Positions 54,949-63,471 of a stretch of DNA of 64,000 bases are shown here, piece after piece. Below the pieces are notes generated by a model. The model was not told the DNA's origin. It saw nothing but the letters and a program-made list of their open reading frames with translations, and ran no database searches. Numbering within the stretch: the first letter of the stretch is position 1; each line of letters begins with the position of its first letter. The DNA lies in assembly GCA_963831535.1 (NCBI GenBank), contig CAWHQP010000007.1, forward strand, positions 930,001 to 994,000, written 5' to 3'. Made by a program: the position numbers and the translations under genes. This DNA comes from Bog-756 sp963831535. GTDB taxonomy: Bacteria > Actinomycetota > Acidimicrobiia > Acidimicrobiales > RAAP-2.

Positions 54949-55624
54949 CACCGTTCGGCGACGTGGACGGCGTCCACGAAGTTGGACAGGATGCCGAGTC
55001 CCGACGGATCCGGACTTCTCGGGGTGGAACTGGGTGCCCCACACCCCACCCCGCTCGGCCGATGCCGTCACCGGTCCGCCGTAGTCACAGGTCGACGAGG
55101 TGTCCGGACTCAGCTCGGGGGCGTAGGAGTGGACGAAGTAGACCCACGCGGCGGCGGGGATCCCCGCCAGCAGCCCGAGTCGGGATCCGGTCCCGGTGTC
55201 CGAACCGTCGTCGGCCGATGGGGCGTCGACCGGATCCAGGCGGTTCCACTGCATCTGGGGGTGCTTGACCCCGGGGGGCAGCCGACGGACCACACCGGCC
55301 AGGATGCCGAGACCACGGTGGGAGGGATCCTCGTCGGACCCCTCGTAGAGGAGCTGGAATCCGACGCAGATGCCGAGGAAGGGGCATGCCCCGGTCCACC
55401 GCAGCGGCAGCGGCCCGGTCGAGTCCACTGGCCCGCAGTGCCTCGGCGCACCGGCCGAACGCCCCGACTCCGGGCAGCACCACGCCGTCGGCCTCGGCGG
55501 CCTCGTCGGGATCGGTGACCAGGCGGGCATCGGCCCCCAGGTGCTGGAGGGCCTTCTCGGCCGACCGGAGGTTCCCGATCCCGTAGTCGAGGACGGCGAT
55601 CACCGGAGATCGGGGGCGCGTCAC
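54948..55624 (-). CDS. hisH: Imidazole glycerol phosphate synthase, glutaminase subunit (two frameshifts)
   Basis: Reconstructed length ~224 residues: VIAVLDYGIGNLRSAEKALQHLGA at the N-terminus, the nucleophile Cys in PFLGICVGFQLLYEGSDE, HPQMQWNRL, and the catalytic His-Glu in TQFHPEKSG. Supplies ammonia to HisF. Two one-base insertions: CCCC for CCC at 55381-55384 (before FLGICVGF) and GGG for GG at 55000-55002 (after EKSGSVG). With both removed the gene ends at a TGA overlapping the hisA start. GTG 55624 overlaps the hisB stop. Confidence 0.88.
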
Positions 55625-56242
55625 AGCGTGCCCTTGGTGGAGGGGATGCCGCCGCCCTCGAGGCGCACGGCGTCCCGCAGGGCGCGGGCCACCCCCTTGA
55701 ACGAGGCTTCGATGATGTGGTGGGTGTTCTTCCCCGAGACGCAGCCGGATGTGCAGGGTGATCCCGGCCGCGGTGGCGAAGGCCCGCCAGAACTCCTCGG
55801 CCAGCTGCGGGTCGAAGGGCGGGTTCCCCAGCGGGTTGGTCTCGGGGGGGAAGTCGATGTCGTAGACGAGGAAGGGCCGACCAGAGAGGTCCAGGGCCAC
55901 GTCGATGAGGGCCTCGTCCAAGGGCACGGCCACCGAACCGAACCGTCTGACCCCGGTCTTGTCGCCCAGCGCCTCGGCCAGCACCTCGCCCAGGGTGATC
56001 CCCACGTCCTCCACGGTGTGGTGGGCGTCGACCTCGAGGTCCCCACGGGCCGCCACGGTGAGGTCGAAGCCGGCGTGGCGGCCGAGCTGGCTGACCATGT
56101 GATCGAAGAAAGGCAGACCGGTCTCCACTTCGGTGACACCCGACCCGTCGATGTCGAGGTTGATCTCGATCGACGTCTCCTTGGTGGCCCGGAGGGCGGT
56201 CCCGGTCCTCGGTGCGGATGGCGTCGGGATGGTCGTGGTCAT
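55621..56242 (-). CDS. hisB: Imidazoleglycerol-phosphate dehydratase (frameshifted)
   Basis: Reconstructed length ~206 residues, dehydratase domain only. Motifs: GLPFFDHMVSQLGRH and DAHHTVEDVGITLGE with metal-binding His/Glu, RPFLVYD, and after the break GKNTHHIIEASFKGVARALRDAV. It removes water from IGP to give imidazole-acetol phosphate. An extra base at about 55741 (CTGCGTC for CTGGTC) shifts the frame inside HIRLVSGKN. ATG 56242 overlaps the hisC stop as ATGA; the stop overlaps hisH as GTGA. Confidence 0.9.
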
Positions 56243-57363
56243 CGCAGGCTTTCGTCCAGTCCGGCCAGGAACCGGTCGTTCTCCTCCGGGAGACCCACCG
56301 TCACCCGCAGGCATCCGGCGAGTCCTGGCCACTCCGAACAGTCTCGCACGAGCACCGAGGCATCGAGGAGGTGGGTCCACACCTCCCCGGCCGGAACGGA
56401 GAGGGGGCGGAACAGGATGAAGTTGGCGTCGGAGGGCCACGTCTCGCACCGGGAGGTCGGCAAGCGCTGCCTCGATCCGGCCGCGCTCCTCGTTGATGAG
56501 CGCCACCCGGGCCTCCATCTCGCCGACATGGTCCAGGGCCAACCGGCCGGCCAGCTGCTTCGCCGCATCGAGGTGGTACGGCAGGGCGACCAGCTCACAG
56601 GCCCGGACGACCTCGGGCGCGGCGATCAGATAGCCCAGGCGCATCCCGGCCATCGACCACGTCTTGGAGAAGGTCCGCACGACGGCCACCCGCTCGCTGC
56701 CGTGCCCGGCCTCTCGCACCAGATCCAGGGCCGAGGACGGTGCGAACTGGCCGTAGGCCTCGTCCACCACCAGGAGTCCGGGGACCATCGTCAGCACCGA
56801 TCGGATCTGCTTGAGGCTGTCGGCCCTCCCGGTCGGATTGTTGGGCGAGCACAGGAAGGTGATGACCGGGTCCTCGGCCCCGACGACCCGCCGCACCTCG
56901 TCGAGATCGAGGGCGAAATCGTCGGTCCTGCTCCCGGCGGCCACCCGGGTTCCGGTGGTGCGAGCGATGTGCCGGTGGAGGGTGTAGGTGGGTTCGAACA
57001 GGGCCACCGTTCGGGCGGGTCCGCCGTAGGCCAGCAGCAGCGACTGGAGGACCTCGTTGGAGCCGTTGGCACAGAAGACCCGCCCGGGGTCGATCCCGTG
57101 ACTCGTCGGCCACCGCACTGCGGAGTGCCGCGGCCTCCCGGTCCGGATAGCGGTTGAAATCGATGTCCGCCAGTCCGGCGCGGAAGTCGTCGAGCCAACC
57201 CTGCGGGTGGCGGCATGGGCGACTCGTTGGTGTTGAGGCGGACGTCCACCTCCACCTGGGCCGAGTGGTAGCCGACCAGTTCGGCCAGGTCCGGACGCAC
57301 CGGAGGAATACCCGGTTCTCCCGAGTCGGAAGCTCCGGCTCCGGGCGCCGCTATCGCGGCCAT
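56239..57363 (-). CDS. hisC: Histidinol-phosphate aminotransferase (three frameshifts)
   Basis: Reconstructed length ~373 residues of a class-I/II PLP aminotransferase: RLNTNESPMPPP, ANGSNEVLQSLLLAY, FEPTYTLHRHIAR, FLCSPNNPTGR, VVDEAYGQF and the PLP-Lys in TFSKTWSMAGMRLGY; the C-terminus reads SDANFILFRPL ... LRVTVGLPEENDRFL. Three one-base insertions, at about 57197 (TT for T in GGGTTGG), 57111 (GAGTCAC for GAGCAC) and 56445 (GCGAGAC region), break it; all correct to family sequence. The ATG overlaps hisD by 13 bases. Confidence 0.88.
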
Positions 57364-58653
57364 CGCAGGCGCACCGACTCGGCGTGGGCAGGCAGTCCCT
57401 CGGTCTCGGCCAAGGTCACGACGTGGGGACCGAGTACCTCGAGGGCCTTCTCACTGACGCTGACGGCGTGGATATGCCGGCGGAAGTCGTCCACCCGAAG
57501 GGCGCTGGCGAACCGGGCCGTCCGGTTGGTCGGAAGGACGTGGTTGGGACCGGCCAGGTAGTCGCCCACGCTGGCCGGTGACGACGGTCCGAGGAACACC
57601 GCTCCGGCCGAGGTGACCTGGCTGAGGAGTGACTCGGCATCCTGGGTCAGGATCTCGAGGTGCTCGGGGGCCACGATGTTGGCCACGGCCATGGCCTGCT
57701 TGGGTCCGTCGACCAGGACGGCGTACCCCCCAGCCTCGAGCGTGGCCTCGAGGTCGGCCCGGCGGGGCGAGTCGCGGACGATGCGGTCCACCTGGGCGGT
57801 CACCGCCTCGGCGACGGCCTCGGACCAGGTCACCAGCCACGCCAGGCCATCGGGGCCGTGTTCGGCCTGCACCACCAGATCGATGGCGGCGAGTTCGGTC
57901 GGCGTACCGGGGCCGGCCACCACCACCACCTCGGAGGGACCGGCGAAGGCGGAGGCCACGCCGACGACTCCCGAGACCTGGCGCTTGGCTTCGGCCACAT
58001 AGCGGTTGCCCGGACCGACGATGACGTCGACCGGCTCGATGGACTCGGTGCCGTAGGCCATGGCCGCGATGGCCTGGGCCCCGCCGACCCGATAGACCTC
58101 GTGGATCCCGGCCACCGCCGCCGCGGCCAGCGATGCGTCGTCGATCTGTCCGTCCGGACCCGGCGGTACGCACAGGACGATCTCCTTGACGCCGGCCACC
58201 TGGGCCGGCACGGCGCACATCAGCACGGTCGAGGGATACCGGGCCCGTCCCCCCGGGGCGTAACAGCCGGCCCTCGCCACCGGACGGACCAGGTGGCGCA
58301 CGTCGATACCGCCCGAGACGAAGTCGCTCGTCTCGGGGTCGGCGGACTCGTGGGCGTGGTAGGCGAGGATCCGGTCGTGGGCCACGTCGAGTGCCTCTTG
58401 GAGCGGCCCGGGAATGCGGGACAGTGCCGCCTGGATCTCCGCCTCGGGTACCCGGAGCTCCTCGATGGTGACCCCGTCGTACTCCTCGGTGAGCCGGCGC
58501 AACGCCGTGTCGCCCCCGTTCCTGACCTCGGCCACGATGGCCGACCACCGCTTCGGAGGACCGGTCCTGCTCGTCGGTGGGACGCGGCAGTGCGTCCCGC
58601 AGGGCTCTGCGGTTCCCGGTGAAGCCACGGAAGTCGAGGCGACGGAGAGCCAT
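57351..58653 (-). CDS. hisD: Histidinol dehydrogenase (frameshifted)
   Basis: Reconstructed length ~433 residues. Zn- and NAD-dependent enzyme for the last two steps of histidine synthesis. Motifs: AGCYAPGGRARYPSTVLMCAVPA, VGGAQAIAAMAYGTESI, GPGNRYVAEAKRQV, AGPSEVVVVA, and VGDYLAGPNHVLPTNRTAR near the C-terminus. An extra base at about 58545 separates the first ~36 residues (MALRRLDFRGFTGNRRALRD) from SAIVAEVRNGGDTALRR. ATG 58653 has TAGCAT nine bases upstream. First gene of hisD-C-B-H-A-F. Confidence 0.92.
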
Positions 58654-58662
58654 AGCCCGTCG

Positions 58663-58668
58663 ATGCTA
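58663..58668 (-). promoter_or_regulatory. Candidate -10 element of the his operon (TAGCAT)
   Basis: TAGCAT on the minus strand ends nine bases before the hisD ATG at 58653. Confidence 0.45.
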
Positions 58669-58762
58669 CCGGACCGACGACCGGCCCAGACCGGCGGCGA
58701 GACCGCCGGCACCGTGGCCCTGTCGACGTGCCGGAGCCATCGGTCGGTGTCATGATCGTCGC

Positions 58763-58960
58763 ATGGCCACCAGTTCTGCCGAGCTCTCCTCACTCGCCAC
58801 CGCACTTGATGAACTCAGCCGGAGGATCACGGTGCACGCCGACGCCGCGGACGCCATGAAGGACGAAGAGACGGCCCGGGAGCTCTTCGCCATCGAACGG
58901 TCTCTCAACAGTGCCAACCGTCGGCTGGCGAAGCTGTCGCTGGCCTTGAGCAGGCGCTGA
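58763..58960 (+). CDS. Small helical protein of unknown function
   Basis: 65 residues, two predicted amphipathic helices (SSLATALDELSRRITVHADA and ARELFAIERSLNSANRRLAKL), no membrane segment or Cys. It is divergent from hisD, starting 109 bases away, with CATGAT six bases before the ATG as a possible -10. The composition, clean stop and a strong hairpin downstream support a real gene. I do not recognise its role. Confidence 0.6.
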   Translation: MATSSAELSSLATALDELSRRITVHADAADAMKDEETARELFAIERSLNSANRRLAKLSLALSRR

Positions 58961-59274
58961 CCACCGCCTCGTCCGGGATCTGACCACTGGCGGCACCCAC
59001 CGGCGCCGAGCGGGGTGGACCATATCCCGGCCATCACGACCCCGGACGCGGCGAAGGCACCCCGGAGGGTGCCTTCGCGCGAGCGGGTCGGGCGGCGGAT
59101 CCCGAACACCGCTCTGCGGAACCAGTTGGCGGGAACCGGTTCCGAGACCTCTAGATCATCACGTTTTCGGCCGGATTGCCAGTCACCAGCGACAAAATTC
59201 ACCTGCTCAGCGGACCGCCGGGGAATCTCCCGTGGCGAATGTCCTGCTCGTGGCGGTCTTTTCGACGAAGCACG
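58961..59274. other. Convergent gap with terminator hairpin, no gene
   Basis: 314 bases between the ends of the small helical protein gene and nth. The only feature seen is the hairpin at 59051-59078. The bases from ~59110 on are less GC-rich than the surroundings and show no coding signal. Confidence 0.5.
59051..59078. terminator. Perfect 12-base hairpin between convergent genes
   Basis: GCGAAGGCACCC pairs exactly with GGGTGCCTTCGC around a four-base loop (CGGA). It lies between two convergent genes and would work in both directions. No T-run follows on either strand, which is common for actinobacterial terminators. Confidence 0.7.
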
Positions 59275-60015
59275 TCAGCGAGGGGTCGCGGTCCGGAATC
59301 TTCCTGGTCCGGCGGGTGGCGTGGCCTCGGCGGGAGCCACCCGGCGTCCGTCGCCGGCCCCCGAAGGTGCGCGTGCCGACGGGCAGAAATCGGCCAGGAC
59401 GCACCGTTCGCAGTGGGGACGCCGGGCTGTGCAGGTGGCCCGACCGTGGAGGATCAGACGGAGGCTGAACACACCCCGTTGCGAGGCCGGGATCATGGTG
59501 TCGAGGACCGCTTCTACCCGCACCGGGTCGGTCTCCGAGGTCAGCCCGAGCCGGGCCGACAGTCGTTGCACGTGGGTGTCGACCGGGAGGCCAGGAAGGT
59601 CGAAGGCCACACTACGCACCACGTTGGCCGTCTTCCGCCCGACTCCAGGAAGCACGACCAGATCGGACATGGACGAAGGGATCTCGCCCCCGAATCGGTC
59701 GACCACCGTGGTGGCCATCCCGATCAGGTTCCGGGCCTTGGCCCGGAAGAACCCCGTCGAATGGATGATGTCCTCTACCTCTTCGGGGTCGGCGGCGGCC
59801 AGGGCGTAGGCGTCGGGAAACCGGGCGAAGAGTGCCGGTGTCGTCAGGTTCACCCGTTCGTCCGTGCACTGCGCCGACAGGATGGTGGCCGCCAGGAGTT
59901 GGAACGGGTCGGCGTGGTCCAGGGCACAGAGGTCGCCGGCCGATCCCGGAAACTCCACGGCCAGACGTTCCGCCGTCCGGCGGGCTCGCCCGGCCGGCGT
60001 TCGGGGTCGGGCCAT
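59275..60015 (-). CDS. nth: Endonuclease III
   Basis: 246 residues. The helix-hairpin-helix VVLPGVGRKTANVV is followed by catalytic Asp in LPVDTHVQRLSARLGL; the catalytic Lys region is LLAATILSAQCTDERVN. Four Cys in the C-x6-C-x2-C-x5-C spacing (CTARRPHCERCVLADFC) hold the 4Fe-4S cluster. It removes oxidised pyrimidines and cuts abasic sites. ATG 60015 was chosen because TAGTGT lies seven bases upstream; the C-terminal ~25 residues after the cluster are a low-complexity tail. Confidence 0.95.
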   Translation of the reverse strand: MARPRTPAGRARRTAERLAVEFPGSAGDLCALDHADPFQLLAATILSAQCTDERVNLTTPALFARFPDAYALAAADPEEVEDIIHSTGFFRAKARNLIGMATTVVDRFGGEIPSSMSDLVVLPGVGRKTANVVRSVAFDLPGLPVDTHVQRLSARLGLTSETDPVRVEAVLDTMIPASQRGVFSLRLILHGRATCTARRPHCERCVLADFCPSARAPSGAGDGRRVAPAEATPPAGPGRFRTATPR

Positions 60016-60022
60016 CGACCGC

Positions 60023-60028
60023 ACACTA
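60023..60028 (-). promoter_or_regulatory. Candidate leaderless -10 element of nth (TAGTGT)
   Basis: TAGTGT on the minus strand ends seven bases before the nth ATG at 60015. It lies four bases from the opposing mshD element. Confidence 0.55.
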
Positions 60029-60032
60029 CCGG

Positions 60033-60038
60033 TAGCGT
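60033..60038 (+). promoter_or_regulatory. Candidate leaderless -10 element of mshD (TAGCGT)
   Basis: TAGCGT ends seven bases before ATG 60046. It overlaps the alternative GTG start at 60037, which argues for 60046. Confidence 0.55.
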
Positions 60039-60045
60039 GCTGTCG

Positions 60046-61017
60046 ATGGTGGCCCTCGAGCTCGGCGTGGCGCACGAACCGACTTCCGCCTTGAGGGTGG
60101 CCGTCGAGGCGCTCGCTACGCTGGTCGAGGCCCGCAGTGCGCACCCACCGCTGAGCGAGCACCAGCGGATGGTCCTGGCCCGTGATTCGTGGGAGCCCGG
60201 ATCCGGGGAGGAAACCGGCCGACGGACGGTGGGGATCGTGGTGACGGGCAGGGGAAACGACCTTCCTGCCGGGTACGCCCAGGTGAACCGGGACCACGCC
60301 CTAGGTGACTACGCCGTCGAGTTCCTGGTCGATCCCCGGGTCGACCGGGCTCCGGACGTGGCCGACACCCTGATCAGGGCGGCCCTCGGTCAGGTGGCGG
60401 ATTGGGGCGGAGGAACGGTCCGCCTCTGGGTGCCGAAGGCGTCCGCCGCCGACGATGCCCAGGCCGCCGAGCACGGGTTCGCGTCCGAGCGCGATCTCAT
60501 CCAGATGCGCTGCCCGTTGCCTCTCCCTGCGCTCGGGGCGGACGGGTGGTCAGGGCGCGACGACCCGCTCCTCATCCGGCCGTTCCGCCCCGGCGGCGAC
60601 GAGGAGGCCTGGCTGGCGGTCAACAACCGCGCCTTCGAGTCCCATCCCGAACAGGGACAGTGGGACCGAGCCACGCTGGAAGAGCGGGAGCGGGAGCCTT
60701 GGTTCGACCCGCAGGGGTTCCTCGTCCTCGAGGCCGACGGTCGCATGGCCGGATCGTGCTGGACCAAGATCCACGCCCTCACCGATCCCCCCATGGGGGA
60801 GATCTACGTCATCGGCGTAGACCCCGACTTCCATGGTCGTGGATGGGGTCGGGCCCTGACGCGGGCCGGTCTGGAATGGCTGTTTGGGCGGGGGCTCACG
60901 GTCGGCATGCTCTACGTGGACGCCGACAACCGTGCCGCCGTGCGTCTCTACCGGTCCATGGGCTTCACCGACGACCACGTGGACCGGTCCTATCGGCGGA
61001 GCGTCGATCCCGCCTGA
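60046..61017 (+). CDS. mshD: Mycothiol synthase (tandem GNAT acetyltransferase)
   Basis: 323 residues with two GNAT domains. The N-terminal one is degenerate; the C-terminal one has LLIRPFRPGGDEEAWLAVNNRAFESHPEQGQW, GSCWTKIH, the acetyl-CoA loop GEIYVIGVDPDFHGRGWGRAL, and LYVDADNRAAVRLYRSMGF. NRAF.HPEQG and the ExxWDxxxxE-like segment are typical of MshD, which acetylates the cysteinyl pseudodisaccharide to form mycothiol. This marks an actinobacterium. ATG 60046 is supported by the -10 element upstream. It is divergent from nth, only 30 bases apart. Confidence 0.88.
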   Translation: MVALELGVAHEPTSALRVAVEALATLVEARSAHPPLSEHQRMVLARDSWEPGSGEETGRRTVGIVVTGRGNDLPAGYAQVNRDHALGDYAVEFLVDPRVDRAPDVADTLIRAALGQVADWGGGTVRLWVPKASAADDAQAAEHGFASERDLIQMRCPLPLPALGADGWSGRDDPLLIRPFRPGGDEEAWLAVNNRAFESHPEQGQWDRATLEEREREPWFDPQGFLVLEADGRMAGSCWTKIHALTDPPMGEIYVIGVDPDFHGRGWGRALTRAGLEWLFGRGLTVGMLYVDADNRAAVRLYRSMGFTDDHVDRSYRRSVDPA

Positions 61018-61041
61018 GCCGTGATGCCGCAGGGGCCCGGC

Positions 61042-61061
61042 CCTCGGGACCGTCCCGGAGG
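61042..61061. terminator. Imperfect hairpin between convergent mshD and VIT genes
   Basis: CCTCGGGA-CCG-TCCCGGAGG forms a stem with one bulged base in the 92-base convergent gap. No T-run is present. Confidence 0.35.
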
Positions 61062-61109
61062 GGGGTGATCCGGGCGGGACTGCGGAGACGGGTCGATGCG
61101 CCGGGTGGG

Positions 61110-61802
61110 TCAGCGGGAGCCGATCAGATGACCCACGCCGTAGGTGACACCGGCGGCGATGGCGGAGATCAGCAACTGCCGCGAGGCCGACCACAGCCAG
61201 GACCGTCCGGTGAAGACGGCCAGCGCCGCACCCACGGAGAAGGCGCTGACCGCGGTGAGGGCGACCGACCAGAGGATGGCCGTGGTTCCCGAGGTGAAGA
61301 GCCAGGGAATGAGCGGGACGAACGCCCCGAGGGCGAAGGTCACGAACGAGGACGCTGCCGCCTGCAGCGGATTGCCGGTCTCCTCGGGATTGATGCCCAA
61401 CTCCTCGCGGGCGTGGGTCTCGAGCGCCAGCTCGGGATCGCTCATCATCTTGACCGAGAGCTCCTCGGCCATGTCGGTGTCGAGACCGCGGCTGCGGTAG
61501 ATGGCGGCCAGCTCACGACGCTCGTCCTCGGGTTCGTGGCGGATGGCCTGGCGCTCCACGTCCAGTTCTCGCTGCATCAGTTCGGACTGGGCCCGCATGG
61601 AGACGTACTCACCGGCCGCCATCGAGAACGACCCGGCGATGAGGCCGGCCACGCCGGCCAACCGCACCGCCGGGGCCGATACATGAGCCCCGGCCATGCC
61701 CAGGATGAGGGCCACGTTGGACACCAGCCCGTCGCTCACCCCGAACACCGCGGCCCTGGCGCCGCCACCTTGGAGGTTGCGGTGGTTGTGTCGCATGTCC
61801 AC
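61110..61802 (-). CDS. VIT1/CCC1-family membrane transporter (iron/manganese type)
   Basis: 230 residues. The first helix reads VFGVSDGLVSNVALILGMAGA, the VIT1/CCC1 signature, and a second is GLIAGSFSMAAGEYVSMRAQSE with the conserved GEY. A long cytoplasmic metal-binding helix region follows (ERQAIRHEPEDERRELAAIYRSRGLD), then three more helices. Family members move Fe2+ or Mn2+ out of the cytoplasm. GTG 61802 was chosen over ATG 61796 because TACGCT lies seven bases before the GTG. Confidence 0.9.
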   Translation of the reverse strand: MDMRHNHRNLQGGGARAAVFGVSDGLVSNVALILGMAGAHVSAPAVRLAGVAGLIAGSFSMAAGEYVSMRAQSELMQRELDVERQAIRHEPEDERRELAAIYRSRGLDTDMAEELSVKMMSDPELALETHAREELGINPEETGNPLQAAASSFVTFALGAFVPLIPWLFTSGTTAILWSVALTAVSAFSVGAALAVFTGRSWLWSASRQLLISAIAAGVTYGVGHLIGSR

Positions 61803-61809
61803 GGAGTGC

Positions 61810-61815
61810 AGCGTA
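61810..61815 (-). promoter_or_regulatory. Candidate leaderless -10 element (TACGCT)
   Basis: TACGCT on the minus strand ends seven bases before GTG 61802. Confidence 0.45.
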
Positions 61816-61918
61816 CCGACCGCTCCCGGGTAAGGACGCGCTGCCACCGGCACGAAGGACCGCCTCACCCCAGCCCGGAGTTCGCCGATGCCGGGTGGTC
61901 GGGCCCGCCGGACTCCCG

Positions 61919-61924
61919 TACAGT
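61919..61924 (+). promoter_or_regulatory. Candidate leaderless -10 element (TACAGT)
   Basis: TACAGT ends seven bases before ATG 61932. GGAG in between is too close to the ATG to be a good ribosome-binding site. Confidence 0.5.
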
Positions 61925-61931
61925 CTGGAGT

Positions 61932-62387
61932 ATGGCAACCACCGTGCAGGGCATCGAGAAGTTCCACGACCTGGTCGGACAGCACCTCGGCTACAGCGAG
62001 TGGCACCGGATCGACCAGGCCCAGATCAACCAGTTCGCCGACGCCACCGGGGACCACCAGTGGATCCACGTCGACCCCGAGCGGGCCAAGAGCGGTCCCT
62101 TCGGAACGGCCATCGCCCACGGCTATCTGACCCTGTCCCTCGCCCCGGTGTTCCTCGGTGAGGTGCTGGTCGTCGAGGGTGCCTCGATGGGCGTCAACTA
62201 CGGATGCAACAAGGTCCGGTTCCCCGCCCCCGTGCCGGTCGACAGCAACCTCCGCCTGGGCGTCACGGTGGCCGGAGCTGAGGACGTCAACGGTGGGGTC
62301 CAGGTGGTCCTCGACGTGACCTTCGAAACTGAGGGTTCGACCAAGCCCAGCTGTGTGGCCGAGGTGGTCTACCGCTACTTCTACTGA
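61932..62387 (+). CDS. MaoC-like (R)-specific enoyl-CoA hydratase
   Basis: 151 residues of a single hot-dog domain. The catalytic Asp-His pair is in QFADATGDHQWIHVDPERAK, and the cap segment GTAIAHGYLTLSL follows, both diagnostic of MaoC/PhaJ-type hydratases. NYGCNKVRFPAPVPV is the substrate-binding strand. It hydrates trans-2-enoyl-CoA to the R-3-hydroxy thioester; chain length and pathway are unknown. It is divergent from the VIT gene and has its own leaderless-type promoter. Confidence 0.93.
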   Translation: MATTVQGIEKFHDLVGQHLGYSEWHRIDQAQINQFADATGDHQWIHVDPERAKSGPFGTAIAHGYLTLSLAPVFLGEVLVVEGASMGVNYGCNKVRFPAPVPVDSNLRLGVTVAGAEDVNGGVQVVLDVTFETEGSTKPSCVAEVVYRYFY

Positions 62388-62492
62388 GGGGTTGCCCGTA
62401 GTTCCGGCCCGGTTCTCCCAGCTCACCGGGGGTCTCTCCCGGTCGTGGCACCCTCGGGAAGTCCGCGCTCCAACCGTACGAGCGTTTACTCC

Positions 62493-62498
62493 TAGAGT
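62493..62498 (+). promoter_or_regulatory. Candidate leaderless -10 element (TAGAGT)
   Basis: TAGAGT ends seven bases before ATG 62506, with no Shine-Dalgarno sequence. Confidence 0.5.
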
Positions 62499-62505
62499 GG
62501 ACGGC

Positions 62506-63471
62506 ATGGAGATGCGCGTCGAGCAGCTGGCCGCCCGGGCCGACGTGACCGTCGACACCATCCGCTACTACCAGAGCAAGGGCCTCCTCGATCCGCCGCG
62601 GCGAGAGGGCCGAGTGGCCTGGTACGGGCAGCGCCACCTCGAGCGATTGAGCCGGATCCGGTCCCTCCAGGGACGCGGTTTCACCTTGGCGACCATCGCC
62701 CGCCTGGTGTCGGGGGATCTCGACGCCGCCGACGAGGCCCTGCTCGGCGAGTTGTCGGGCTGGCGGGACGAGACCTCGGCACCGGAGGACCCTGCCAGCG
62801 CCGTCACCGGGGACGAACGTCATCCCGACCGAGCGGCGGACCGGATCGGCTCGGACCGGATCGACGCGGAAGCGGGCCCTACGCTGACGCTCGAGGAGCT
62901 GGCCGAGGCCACCGGCGTACCGCTGGCCCTCTTGAAGGCGGTGGAGGCCGAGGGTCTGCTCATTCCCCGGCGCATCACCGGCCGCGACCGCTACACGGAG
63001 GCCGACGTGGAGGCCGCCCGGTCCGGGCTCCTCCTCTTGGAGTGGGGCATTCCCCTTTCCGCCCTGCTCGACTTGGCCCGTCGCCACCACGAGGCCACCG
63101 AGGCGGTGGCCCGTGAGGCCGTGACCATGTTCTCCACCTATGTCCGAGGGCGGCTCCGCACCGAATACCCCGGAGAGACCGAGAACCCGCCAGCCGGGGT
63201 CGAACCGATGGTCGGACCAGGGAACGAGCCCCATATCGATCGCCTCCTGCAGGCGTACGCCGAACTGTTGCCCGCGGTCAACACCCTGGTGGGCCACCAT
63301 TTCACTCGGACACTGATCAGCGTGGCGCTCGACCATGTGGACCAGGTGGGATCCGACGCCGAGCGACGGGCCATCGGCGACCAGGCCGGTGTCGAGATGA
63401 ACGGCCCAGCCGAAGGGTCCGCCGGCCCGGTCGGGGTTCCTGGCGACCGGGCCCTGTCGGGCCGGTCGTGA
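62506..63471 (+). CDS. MerR-family regulator with two HTH domains
   Basis: 321 residues. The N-terminal MerR HTH has RVEQLAARADVTVDTIRYYQSKGLL followed by the wing (REGRVAWYG) and RIRSLQGRGFTLATIARLV. After a polar linker (~80-125) a second MerR-like HTH follows: LTLEELAEATGVPLALLKAVEAEGLL, GRDRYTEADVEAARSGLLLLEWGIPLSALLDL. No effector Cys typical of metal sensors is seen. Its stop overlaps the menG start as GTGA, so it is cotranscribed with menG. Targets and signal unknown. Confidence 0.87.
   Translation: MEMRVEQLAARADVTVDTIRYYQSKGLLDPPRREGRVAWYGQRHLERLSRIRSLQGRGFTLATIARLVSGDLDAADEALLGELSGWRDETSAPEDPASAVTGDERHPDRAADRIGSDRIDAEAGPTLTLEELAEATGVPLALLKAVEAEGLLIPRRITGRDRYTEADVEAARSGLLLLEWGIPLSALLDLARRHHEATEAVAREAVTMFSTYVRGRLRTEYPGETENPPAGVEPMVGPGNEPHIDRLLQAYAELLPAVNTLVGHHFTRTLISVALDHVDQVGSDAERRAIGDQAGVEMNGPAEGSAGPVGVPGDRALSGRS

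Noticed and set aside
54860..58560. The his genes as true pseudogenes
   Set aside because: All damage is single-base insertion with full conservation of active sites and gene overlaps; error is the simpler reading.
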